Shown: piece after piece, positions 10,001-22,000 of the stretch
How the letters are laid out: each line of letters begins with the position of its first letter
How positions within the stretch are numbered: position 1 is the stretch's first letter
Assembly (NCBI GenBank): GCA_038501625.1
Contig: JAZAYU010000200.1
Location: 372,001-436,000 of the forward strand
Length of the DNA stretch: 64,000 nt
Origin: Corbicula japonica
Lineage: Eukaryota; Mollusca; Bivalvia; Venerida; Cyrenidae
Direction: 5' to 3'
Program-made: the position numbers and the translations under genes
The notes under the pieces: model-generated
The model's input: only the letters and a program-made list of their open reading frames with translations
Told to the model about the DNA's origin: nothing
Database searches by the model: none

Positions 10001-13000
10001 TACCTGGGCATGGGTTGTCTGAAAGGTATTCTTTCCAAGCAAGACAAAGTGCATAGAAAGAAATTTTGATTAAACAGCGAATCGACAGTTTTAAAATAAT
10101 GTTTACCAATGATATTCTAATTTTGTACCTCTAAATGAATGAGTTTGTACACCATTTTGATCATATTTGCTGTTACTATATCCGAGACTGAGAAAAGGTT
10201 TAAACCTCCTGAATATTTTGGCCGTTTTAAGTTCACTGCCGATACTAATGCACGTTTTCCTTCCCATATAAAATTAAATATTAATTTCTTTGCAATATTT
10301 ATCTGGAATGCCGCGCGTTTCTCTTTCAAAGTTGATTACTGAATGCACGAAGGTTTTAGTTATTAACACTTTACCGTTTATTGATAGATTTCTAGATTTC
10401 CAGACTTGAAGACAAGATTTAATTTTAATGATTTTATCGCGCCAAAGATTGTCATCATCTATGTTATATCCGTGACATATACCTAGGGTTTTCACATAAT
10501 TTTTTGTCCAGCTAATATCCTTTAATTTCGGGTTTACATTTTTTAGAGATCCAATGAATAGGCCTTTTGTTTTCTCTTTGTTCATTTTGGCTCCTGATGC
10601 TTTTTCATAAATAGATAAATCGTCAAAAATATATGGCAGAGATAACTCGTTTTTAGCGAAGAGTTTCGTATCGTCAACGTATTGATTTATTTTTGCTTGT
10701 GCCGATCTACCATCGATTATTGGTAATTGAATGCCAACTATATTTTGATTACTTCTTATCTTGCAGGCCATTGGCTCGGCTTGAATGATGTAAAGGAGAG
10801 GAGCAATAGGACATCGTTGTTTTATAGAACGCGATATTGAGAAAAAGTCTGAGATATAGCCATTAGTTGTGATTGCTGTTTTAGAAAACTTAAGAAGCAC
10901 ATTCACCCATGAACAAAATTTACCACCAAAACCAAAATGTTTAAGACAGAGATCAATCCACTGCCATTCGCAGCGGTCAAAGGCTTTGGTTTGATCGATA
11001 AATATTATGATCCCTTCATGTTGTTCTATATCACTGTAACTGATAACGTCTTGAATAAAACGATTAGCTTCATTTATATTTCGACCGTCGACATAACCTT
11101 TATGGTCGTTGAATATAATTTCAGGTAAAATTGGTTTCAGGCGATTAGCCAAACACTTAGCAATTATTTTGTAGTCAACATTTAACAATGTGATGGGCCT
11201 CCAATTTTTTAGGCATTCTCGTTCGCCATTTTTATATATTAAGGAGAGAACTCCTTTGTATTGTGAGTCAGTTAATGAGCCTACTAATAAAATTTCATCT
11301 ATCACTTCCAGAAAATCAAACTTGAGGAGATACCAAAAATATTGATAAAATTCTGCAGGAATGCCGTCAAAACCCGGTGATTTATGTTTCTTAAAATCAA
11401 AAACAGCATTACCTAACTCTTCCATTGAAATAGTAGATTCAAGTTTCCTTGCAAATTCTTTGTTAAGTTTTGCGTCGGTACAGGCCAGCAGTTTGTTTGC
11501 ACTTTCTATGTCAATACCCTCTGTCTTAAATAAGTTTTTTATAGAATTTACATTGTTCTTCTAAAATGTTTTCAATTCCAAATTTAAGCTCTCCAGAATC
11601 GCAGCGAATTTTTGACCAAAGGTTTTGTTTACCTCTGGATTTTTCTAAATTGAAATAATAAGCCGTTGGTTTTTCGTTTTCTTCAATATCTTTTGCTTTA
11701 GATCTGATTTTCGCCGCGTTTGCTTGTTTCTCGTGGTAAATACTGATTTCGTTTGTTAAAAAAGTTATTTCTTCGGATGTTTCTTCATCTTCACTTGACT
11801 GTTTCAGAGAGTTTAATCTGTCTTCTAATTTAATAATCTGGGATTTTTTCCGGTTAAAGTTCGAACAGAAATCAATCGAAAGCATCTTTACATTGAATGT
11901 ATAACATGTTTTGACATATCCCACCATTCTCGCTTGGATGTGAATTCACACTTTCTTAATCTCCATGATCTCCAAAAATTTTCTATTATTTCTATGTAAG
12001 ATGTTTCCTGTAAAATACTGACGTTTAATTTCCATAGCCCGTGACCCCTTTCCACGACAGAGATGCTAACTTTAATAGATATCAAATTGTGATCCGAAAA
12101 TAAGAAATTTGCAATACTTGTATTGCATATTTCATTATTAATTTCTTTTGAAGTAAGAAACAAATCGATTCTTGATTAAGATTCGTTTCGCGTAAAGGTG
12201 TATTCTTTTTTGTTTGGATTGCGTCTCCGCCAGATATCTTCAGTTTCGAGCGCAGAAATGAACTCATGTAAGTCACGTGACGTGTCGTCTGCACGATAAA
12301 TTTGAGAGCAAGATTTACGGTCTAAAACTGGGTCAAATACGCTATTGAAGTTGCCCCCAATTATATGTTATATTGAATACCAGACAATTGAGCACTAACA
12401 CATTGAAAGAAATTTCGCCTGTCATTTATTTTATTGGGCGCGTATATGTTGGTAAGACAAAAAAGTTTTATTATCATCAATCTGAATTTTAAAAGAAATA
12501 AAGCGACCTGCGTTGTCTTTCATGCATATTTCATTAACAATGGGAAAGTTTTTTCTAAAAAGAACGGCAACACCTCTAGACGAGCTAGACGAATCATTCC
12601 CATGATTCCAAAAGTGTCTCCCTTCCCATTTCGAACCCCACTTATTGGCTTCCATATCATTTCCGCAATGCTTTTAAGTTAGTATTATGCAAAAGGATTT
12701 CGATTTATATTTAATTATCAGGTTGAAGTTCTAAATCACTGAATTAAAACTCAGCCGTCAAGAAGACGATTGACAACGCCATTTTGGATTTATGCAATGA
12801 GCAACTATTAGTTTATCTCAAAGATTTATCATGCTTCAAATTGCAGTGCATTTCTTACAAGATGGTAATTATGTTAACCTTTATGATACAAAATTGTATG
12901 GCTGTTTGTATTGTTTGCATATTAATATTTATTATACAATGGCATTTTTCTGTATGTGTATGTACAGCGGCATATGTTTTAAAAGCATTAGACACGACAT

Positions 13001-16000
13001 AACAATGAAATTTTACAAGAAAATCAGAGAATAATAGTCTAATATACCACATGGAAATGTATAACAACAAATCACACGATATATGGTTGATGCAATTAGT
13101 AGCAGTGATATTATTTTACAAGCACCAGGGTCTTTACTGTTAAAACCTTGAAAGCATAAACAAAATCTGTCTATATACCGTAATTAAGCAGATTTGACAC
13201 ATATTTCAAACGTACAGACCACAGTACATTTGCACATTTTACATACCTGTATAACATCGTTTTTTATAAAGAGTTAGAATGCTTGAGGCCAAAACTCCAG
13301 GCTTGTCAAAATAAAATGGATCAGTAGTAAAGTAAAGAAAACAATTATTTGTTTCCAGCGACTGGTCAAAATTTAGACCCCAGCAATTTTCGTTGTTATT
13401 CGTCATCGTCATACACCCAGTTTTGCAGGCGCTAGCGTCAATGGTTGTCCGTATAATTTCAGTGAAAGATGTCGATGGCGTTGGTATTCCGGTTGAACTG
13501 CTGTCAAATGTGCATGAACCTGAAATATATAACAATTTCTTAGCTGGTTGAAAGAGCATTGAGTAAGATCTTTTTCTACCAATCTCTTTTCTACCAAAGC
13601 CAAATATATTATATACCGAAACTCTATTGCAATGGTACATCTATTAAGGCGTCGCAAACATTGCAAATGGCGAAAAGTGGCTAAAATTTCAAAAAAGAAT
13701 TTTGGGGGAAATACCTATTGCCACCTAGATTTTAGTAAAGAAATGTATTTAGCTAAGGATGTAGTTAATGTTTGCAAGCTCAATTTAGTCTAATTCATGT
13801 TCTAATTACAAAGGACATGCTAAAACAACAGAAAAACCGTTTGCATGAGAACTCTGAAATGCATGGACAATTTACCAGAGCAATTCATACCTGAAATAAG
13901 TATATGCTTGTCTACGATGTTTAGTGCCAATTCGTCATAATAATGTTACGGTTTTCAAGAAATTCAAGGAAAACTTACTTCGGGGTTTCTACTTTCGGTT
14001 TGAAGTCAAACACTTTGATGTACCTTTCAAAACTCGACATCAATTCTTACTGGCAGACCAATAAAAGTGAAGAAATATAGTGTCACGTGGCTGTATTTAA
14101 GTTTGGATACTCAAGTTGTTTGAAAAAATGCTTTATTTACATAGAACAGATAAACACAAAAAAAGAAATACCGTTTGCACAAGAAGTCTGGAATGGCTGT
14201 TTAAAATGTCTAGAAAAATGATAAAGGTATCACGTAAACACTTATTTACAATTATTTGCGGTCATCTGTCAAAATAATGTCAGAAATTTTTAGAAGTACA
14301 TTTTGACTTCAAGCTGAAACCGAAAGTAGAAACCCGGAAGTAAGATTTCCTTGAATTTCTTGAAAACCCGAACATTATTTTGACGAATTGGCACTAAACA
14401 TTGTAGACCAGCATATGCTTATTTTAGGTATGAGTTGATTTGGTATATTGTCCATGAATTTCAGAGTTCTCATGTTAAATAAGATTAAATACATGTTAAA
14501 GTAATAGTAAATCTTCAAACATTTGAGATGATATATTGAACTTTAGATCTTTCCTTCCCCTTGTGAGTGTCAAGCAAATTGCTAATTTGAACTAGTCACC
14601 AGTTAAAAATATTTCTTTAAAACAGTTTAGCAGATATACTGAACTTTACCTCTTAGTGATTGGCAAACAAACAGCTGATTTGAACCACAAATGTCGGTTA
14701 TCCAATCCCCAGTCGTCTTATCCGATAGAATACATTTTGATGTTGCAGTGTTTTTGGGTTCAGCTGCTTTGTAATGTATGTATCCACTGTCCTGCCACAT
14801 GCATATTCCTGCCCAGCCGAACACGTTATTATTTCCTATTAGCGGGTAGTGTAGACCTATCCACATGTGCTGACTTCTGTTATTTTAAAAACATTTAAAA
14901 CAAAATTGACAGAAAGACAAAACCAACATGTTGTAAGGGACCGTCAACAAGCCTAGTTTAACGTAGAACGTTTAACAGGTTGTGACAAATACTTAATGAA
15001 AATTTTAAGTAATAAGGCATACATAGACAGAATTAGAAAAAGAAAACACAGTTTCCCTGCAAAGCAAAAAAGTACTGCGGAAAGAAAAGAATGGTATTTG
15101 GAAATGATCAATTTCAAAAGACACCACAAAAACAAAACAACTAACATAAATGAGAACCTCGGGGTTACTGCCTTTGAACGGTCTGTGGCAAAACAAATTG
15201 CCACTGGGGTTAAAACCAGGTTCTATGGTACACCAACTTCATACTTGCCCCAACAGTTCTCATAAGAACAAAACAGTGCAGGTTGTCTTGGTGAATTACA
15301 TCGAACCCACCCATTAATGTATAGATTGCATACAAACATTAAAAGAAAATAAGCTAATAACACTGTGAAGCAAAAAGGTGGGTACTCAATAACCTTACCG
15401 AGACAAAAGCCCCTGGAGTCAAATCAGGAAAAACGCGATGAAAGGAATATCATTGAGAATCACAGCCACGTGAATATTTTTACCACTGATCGTTTCAATG
15501 TTGTTACCAAGAAGATTGTCATTTTCTTTTAATGTTTGTGTGTTATCTTATTATAAATTGATCAGTTTTAAACCCATGCTCTCCTTTATTCTCAGATTTT
15601 TGGCTGTGTAGAGAGGCTATGTTTTCTGATTGTGGCTTTTTTTGATATCCGAGTTTAACTTTTTTGAATGCAGTAGGTGCACATGGGCGATAAGTCTAGA
15701 TAATTTAAACACTGTATCTTTTTTTTCAAAGTGCACTTATAACTTAAATAATGTAGTCCTAAAATAAAAAAAGAAAATATGGTCCGCAGTGACAAAGTTG
15801 CTGTGGGATGTAATGATCTAAGGTCAAGGTTGAGTAATTAAAGGCAACGTTTGCAATGTTGTAATTCGAATAACAAAACAACTATAGGTTAATTTTATAG
15901 AACATTGACTAATTACGTGAAGAAAGAAAGTTTAATATGAGATAATGTAACATACATGGCGTAGATCGACTTGTATTTCTCAAGTACAATTGATCGTTCG

Positions 16001-19000
16001 TATGAATCTTCTATGTAGAGAGTGCCGTTTTCTTGTTGGCATACTGCCAGCGCCTCGTTCCACGTCCGCCCGTAATTGTGCAAAGTTATTAGCAACTGCT
16101 TGTCACTAAGCGTGACCGTGTCAACTACTGAAATAGACATTTAAGTGTTATTTCCCCTACTTGGGAGCCAACACATTGTCATTGCAATTTCGACAACGCT
16201 ACTGATTGAGCTAACCGGAACAACCCCCCAAAAGGTTTATCGGATAACCCTAAAAACCATATCATCACTGCATGACATTTATTTACTGATAACAGTAAAT
16301 AGTATATATATTGAGAGACTTTCTACGGCCGCCACACTGCACAAATATTGCTATTGTGCATTATCTGTGACACTTGACTTGATTTTTGCGATAAGACGTT
16401 AGTTTACTGAAAAACGAATAACAATTGGCTTAGTTTGTATGTGTTGGCAAATTGCTGGTTATGAATAAGTAGACAGTCACGTGGTATCCATACAATGCAT
16501 TGTCATCACTTCTAAAGTTTTACATGCATAACACTGCTTATACATGAAATTACATTTGTAACGCATTTTGACATTTACGTCGATCATCGTGTACTTTTGC
16601 GATTTTGTAGGCGACAATCAGATTGGTTCGGAAGACTTTTTAACACGTTTTGGTGACTTTTCCTGATGTCTTGATAGCGAAGCTTTTTTCTCGTAATTTT
16701 CCGTGTATATTTGTAGACCCTCGGAAGCACATGTTACCGACCACGTGGGCACAATAAACTATTTATTTGGAAATGTAGAGAAGCTCACTGCAAGATATTG
16801 GATTAGTGTTTCTTCTTCCAAGTCAGGGGGCAGGGGTTCAAATCCTGACAAAGGGGAACACTTTTTTCATATCAATCAGGAATTGTAAATGTATTTGAAA
16901 TAAAATTATTGCAATGATTTTGCAAAAGGACATACATCAAATTCTAGTATTGTTTATATAAAATATTGATAAAAAGTGAGGAAGTGTTTAACAAGCACAC
17001 ATGTTTCTTTCATCAGCTGTGTTATAAAATCTTAGCTAGAACAATGCAAAGAAAGCAAATTTTCAGTCAGTTGAAGTTCTTATGTACCCCTGTATCTGTA
17101 TAATGTAAAAGACCCACAGCAGAAAATGTTGCCGGTAAGGATTGAACTTGCACTATATCCGCTATATATATCGTATACCAAAGACGAGGCGAGGGAATAA
17201 TAGAGAGAAAATACGTTTCTAGTTATCTTTTCATAACATTTCATGATTTAAGTTTTAAAAAATGTGAGAATAAAGCTAAAGTTTAACATTTTCTGCAAAT
17301 ATTGCGTTACACTAACTCCCTTGCAATTTGAAACCGTAGTCATAAACCAGTATGTTGTGAAGAAACTAGGTGGTAACAGTTATTGATTTTATATATTTTG
17401 TCACTTATATATTTTAGATATATTATATGTAGGTTTATTGGGATAAAGTGTCTAGAAATCTCTAATATTTTAGCTGAAAATCACACATTTAAAAAATAAA
17501 TTGAAAACAAATCACTCTTAGTTTTGTGTCTTCATTTATAAAAAAATTGCAGGTTGGCTAAAAATACAAATAAAAATACAAAGAAAAAGTATTATTCAGT
17601 TAAAGCAAATATATATGGACTCTATAAAGTAAATTTTGTTAGTTTATTTATTCATTTGGCAAAATTATAGAGGATTTATTGTCATTAGTTGTTGGCATTT
17701 TTACGTCATATCCAAAACGAAGGATGCAATCTTAAAATCCACAGACATGTATCTCAAATTTAAACTAGTAAAAGTTGTCTAAAATGTTATATGTCTTATA
17801 GAATGCTAAACGAGAAATAATAAAGAAGATTACCTATTTCGAACATGCATTTCATAGTGGATTATCCCTAATCAGATTAGGCAACTGTATTTGTTTTGCA
17901 ATAAAAAGATATAAAACAATTCTGTGCAACTTGTTGACATGCAAACTGCAATGATGTAAGAACAAATGCTAATATTAATAACATTTGTTGTTTCACATTA
18001 ATATAGTATTAGAGAAAAATACGTAACTTTCTTCAAAGATTGTATTAATGATAAAAAAAAAAACAAAAAGAAAAAATGTGATAAACCGTTTTTTTATCTG
18101 TATTTATTTTAAAAACACGTTAGGGGGAAACGCACATCATTTAAGAGTGAATGCAGTATGAATTGTTGAATATATACCTAAGGATTACTTTAAATTATAG
18201 TCACATTAATTTTAACTCCATGTGAAAACCCGTCTTCTGGAAGTTGAATCTTTGGATACACTTGGAATCAATGCGTTATAGATCGGCTATTATTTTGCCA
18301 TTCAATTCACATGGGGGTGATTTTCTATTTGTTCTCGCCGCTTCTCTAATCATCTACTTTGCCATCATCGGCAAATGTCTAGGCGTTTCAATTTTCTAAT
18401 ATGAATACTTGATCAAAGCATTCAGATATTACAAAACAGAAACGTATGCTAAATTACTATCCAGGAAATCATGTTTCAATGAAATTTTCGATCCGATTAA
18501 CCTTTTGATTATGCATTGAAGTAGTTATAAATAATTACTGCTACACACAAATGAAATGGAAATAATCGACACCAATTTTGTGATGTTTTATCAAAAATAG
18601 TTCTATTCAAAGATGAAAATAATTGACCTAATTTGCCAGTTTTTTATCAAACAAATAATATACTTCTATTTAGATTACTGTAAAAATAATTAACCATAAT
18701 TTGACGATGTTTGATTAAACTTATATTCCTTTTACCAAAGAGTGAGGAGGTGCTTTAAAAATGTCTATCCGTTGCCAGAAGCACACTTTTAAGGTTTTAA
18801 AAAAATAAAGTACACTGTCAATTTCTCCACTTTATTCGTAGAACACCATCAGTTTTATAAAACATAGGCTATCAAAAATTCATCCGTCTGCATAACTGGT
18901 ATTTATTCCCTCTACGGTTCCTTTTTTCTTGAAATAATTATACATGTTTTTTTTCCATTTAAATTATAATAAGACACTCGATATTACGGGCACCCCGGTA

Positions 19001-22000
19001 TTATGGGCGATATTTTAAAGAACAGATATTTCCATTTCTTTTTTATTTAAACCCACAATTAAGGACAATCGGCTATTAAGGACAATTTCCCTCAGTCCCT
19101 TAGGTGTGCGTTATAGAGGTTTTCACTGTATGTGATCTGTGTGACTGTCATGAATGTTAAAATTGATTTTGCTTGTATGAATCATGATTTTGTGTGTATA
19201 TCTCGTTATATTAACCTCCCAATCTCCTCTGTAGAGCTTTCGTTCCCTACACTCACTTTACATCTCTGCGAAAGGCTCAATGTCGAGATTTTTTTACCAA
19301 ACTCGACAGCCTTATTTTATACAGTCATAAATTATGAATTTGAAAGCGTGTGGTAAAACAAATGACTGAAATCTTCACTATCTTTCATTAAAAATGAAGA
19401 TACCAAAGCTATCGAAATGTAATTGTTGAACTATTTTTTGAGTTAAAGTAAAATTAGTTGAAAGTAGTCCCAGCCTATAACAGATGTGAATGTAATGAGC
19501 CGACAGTGTAAGAGAGTGTTAACCTCCGTGTTATTAGAAATGTCGTCTTGATGATCTAACTTCAATAATTACAGAGATTATTGATTATTATTATTATTAT
19601 TATAAACCTATCCTTTTGCTTCACTCTATACTTACATAATGGTAGCGGTTGTGCAAAAGCTGATGAATGATTGCAAAGAGCTTGGGTTTCTTTTTTGTAT
19701 TTATGTCACCGTGAGTTAGATTCATAATTGTTTAATAGCTTTTCAAGTACCTCGCTTTTAAGCGAAATATGAAAAATAGAATGCTTTATGCAGTCTCCAA
19801 AAAATGAAGTTTAGGACAATTACTCATTGCCGGGGCGAACTTCTGTGAAGAAATTATATTTATTTGTGGTTAAAACTGGATGGATGGATGGATTTTATCA
19901 CAGTTTAGATTTACAGTATTGTTACCAATTATTCAAATAAAAACGGAAAAAATATACTGAGGCAAATGATAAATTAATTAGCATTACATATTTCACCTTT
20001 AGTTAATTTCAATAAAGACAAATTATCTTATATCACAGTCACAAAGTTAAACCTTTTACTAATAGTATTGCCAAAATACCAAGTCTCAACTATAAAATGT
20101 TGGAATAAGAATTTGAAAATGTGTAACACTTATTAACAGATAAAAAGAAATCATTCATTTTATATTAAATGTGTTAAATGATAAGATGAAAGACAAAATG
20201 AGTTAAAACCATTCCAATCCCGAAACAACCTAATGTAAATTTGAAAACACTTAAAAAGATTTTTAAAAAATACAAACTGTCCAACAGGTACTTCTTAATA
20301 GGTATTTTGAAAGAAGGCAACCTGCCAATGCTAGAAAATCAGCTGGCAAACTATTCCTCAACGAGCAACCCACAAAACAGAAAAACTTGGAACCAAGACA
20401 TTTGACCTTTGGGATTGCAAATCCACCCGTGTTACTTATCTTGGTTTTTGTAAGAATGAACAGTGTCTTGTGGGATGAAATATTCTTTCATGTTATCGGG
20501 AGCCGAGTTAGACTGGGATACCATACAACTGTAATCAAAATGACCTTGGATTAAGGACGTAACTAGAAGCTTCTTTGTTTGTTGAAGAAAGTGAAACATG
20601 CATATCAGGAATCGCCACACTTACAAAGCACAGCCTCCCCACGCAGCGAAAAACAAGAGAGGAAAAGAGAGCAAGTTGTTGTAAGTATATCAATTAAAAT
20701 AAGACGCTACAAACAATTAACGAAAATAGAAACGCTTGGGGTTAACGCCTTGGAACGGTCAATGGCAAAACAAATTGCCACTAGGGGTTTAAACCGGGTT
20801 CTAGGGTGCACCAATCTCACACTTGTCCTAACGGGTTCCCATATAAATAAACAAGCACAAGTTGTCTTGGTGAAACATATAAACATATAAAAGGTAATCC
20901 TTTTTGCGATATAAAAATTTCAAACGTGCATTTGCCTTCTGCAACACTGACCTAGCCATTGCATCAAAAATAATGTTTGATCAATGGTTGCACCTATGAA
21001 CGAGTGAAATCAGCATTTTTTATTTTTTACTTGGGCTTTGATGTTTTGGTTTGCTTAGTTTATGTGTTTAAATGTAAATAGAACTTAAGAAAATTTTAAG
21101 ATCTTGCTTTTTCTTTAATGTTCGAAATTTCCTTAACGTATGTTAATTAAAGAAATATTAATGACATTTATTTGAACAAAGTTTTATTGAATTGCATTTA
21201 GCGGTAAGAGAGTTTTTTCTTTTCTTTTTCATCGACGACAGCGGAATGACGGAAGGTGCAATATCTTAAAATCATTACGATGAATATATCATAAAGATGA
21301 TTGCTTTCTGCCGAAATAATATGAACAAATTCATTATGAAAGTATATCTTGCTTTCGCACCAAATTGTCAACAGAAACAAACTATGCCAAATGAAGTTCT
21401 GCTTATTTCCATTTAACTATCTCAACTGTCACAAATAATGCCAACAACATCTTTTTTATGCTAAATAAAATCCGGCGATTCGTCAAACTTCCGTAGTTTC
21501 TCTTGAAAAGTACAAACATTCAGAAAAAAGTAACCATAAATTCTATTCCGCACATTTGCTTTATGGTTCTAGTATTTCTTTGAGTGACCTGCATGTGTGG
21601 AATTGTATTTTACAAAGGACATTTCAGCTTTTTCTTATCAGGAGAGAAAACAGGACAATAATAAGTTTGCTAGAATGTGTAATTTGATGCGAAAATGAAA
21701 CTTGACGATTCCATCAACAATAATCAGTTAGGAAACGAGGATATTTGTTTTACCGGTGTAAGATCGACAAAGGCTAATATTTCACCAATACAGTCTGCTT
21801 CGGAATTCAAGAATGAAAAATATTCCACAGTTTGTAAACATTTGATTAGTATTTTTAATTTTTATCGAGAAAATTCTGTCATTTAGTAGAAAGCATAAAA
21901 GATACCGTTTGTTAAACTGTTATTTGTTTTACCAGTGTTAAGTTCGACACAGGCTAATATTTCACCAATACAGTCCGCTTCGGAATTCGAGCATGAAACC

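Larger units (their letters stand above)
7629..12760 (-). mobile_element. Degraded L1/Tx1-like LINE in lectin intron 4
   Basis: Minus-strand order: endonuclease pieces (about 12700-11940, with RGVAVLF and SDHNLI), a linker with EKPTAYYFNLEK (11927-11526), reverse transcriptase (11425-10274), and a C-terminal C..C....H....C zinc knuckle (9683-8985) ending in stop TAA when the inserted MITE is removed. About 200 bp of 3' UTR follow, then the (ATTC)n/(GAAT)n tail. Several frameshifts and stops show it is dead. No ORF1 was found, so the copy is 5' truncated or the 5' end has decayed. Confidence 0.85.

Noticed and set aside
16833..16860. B-box-like ggggttcaaatcctgac, possible tRNA or SINE
   Set aside because: The T-arm stem does not pair, no A-box lies at a suitable distance, and no acceptor stem is present. 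A similar weak word near 17140 (minus) was dropped for the same reason.
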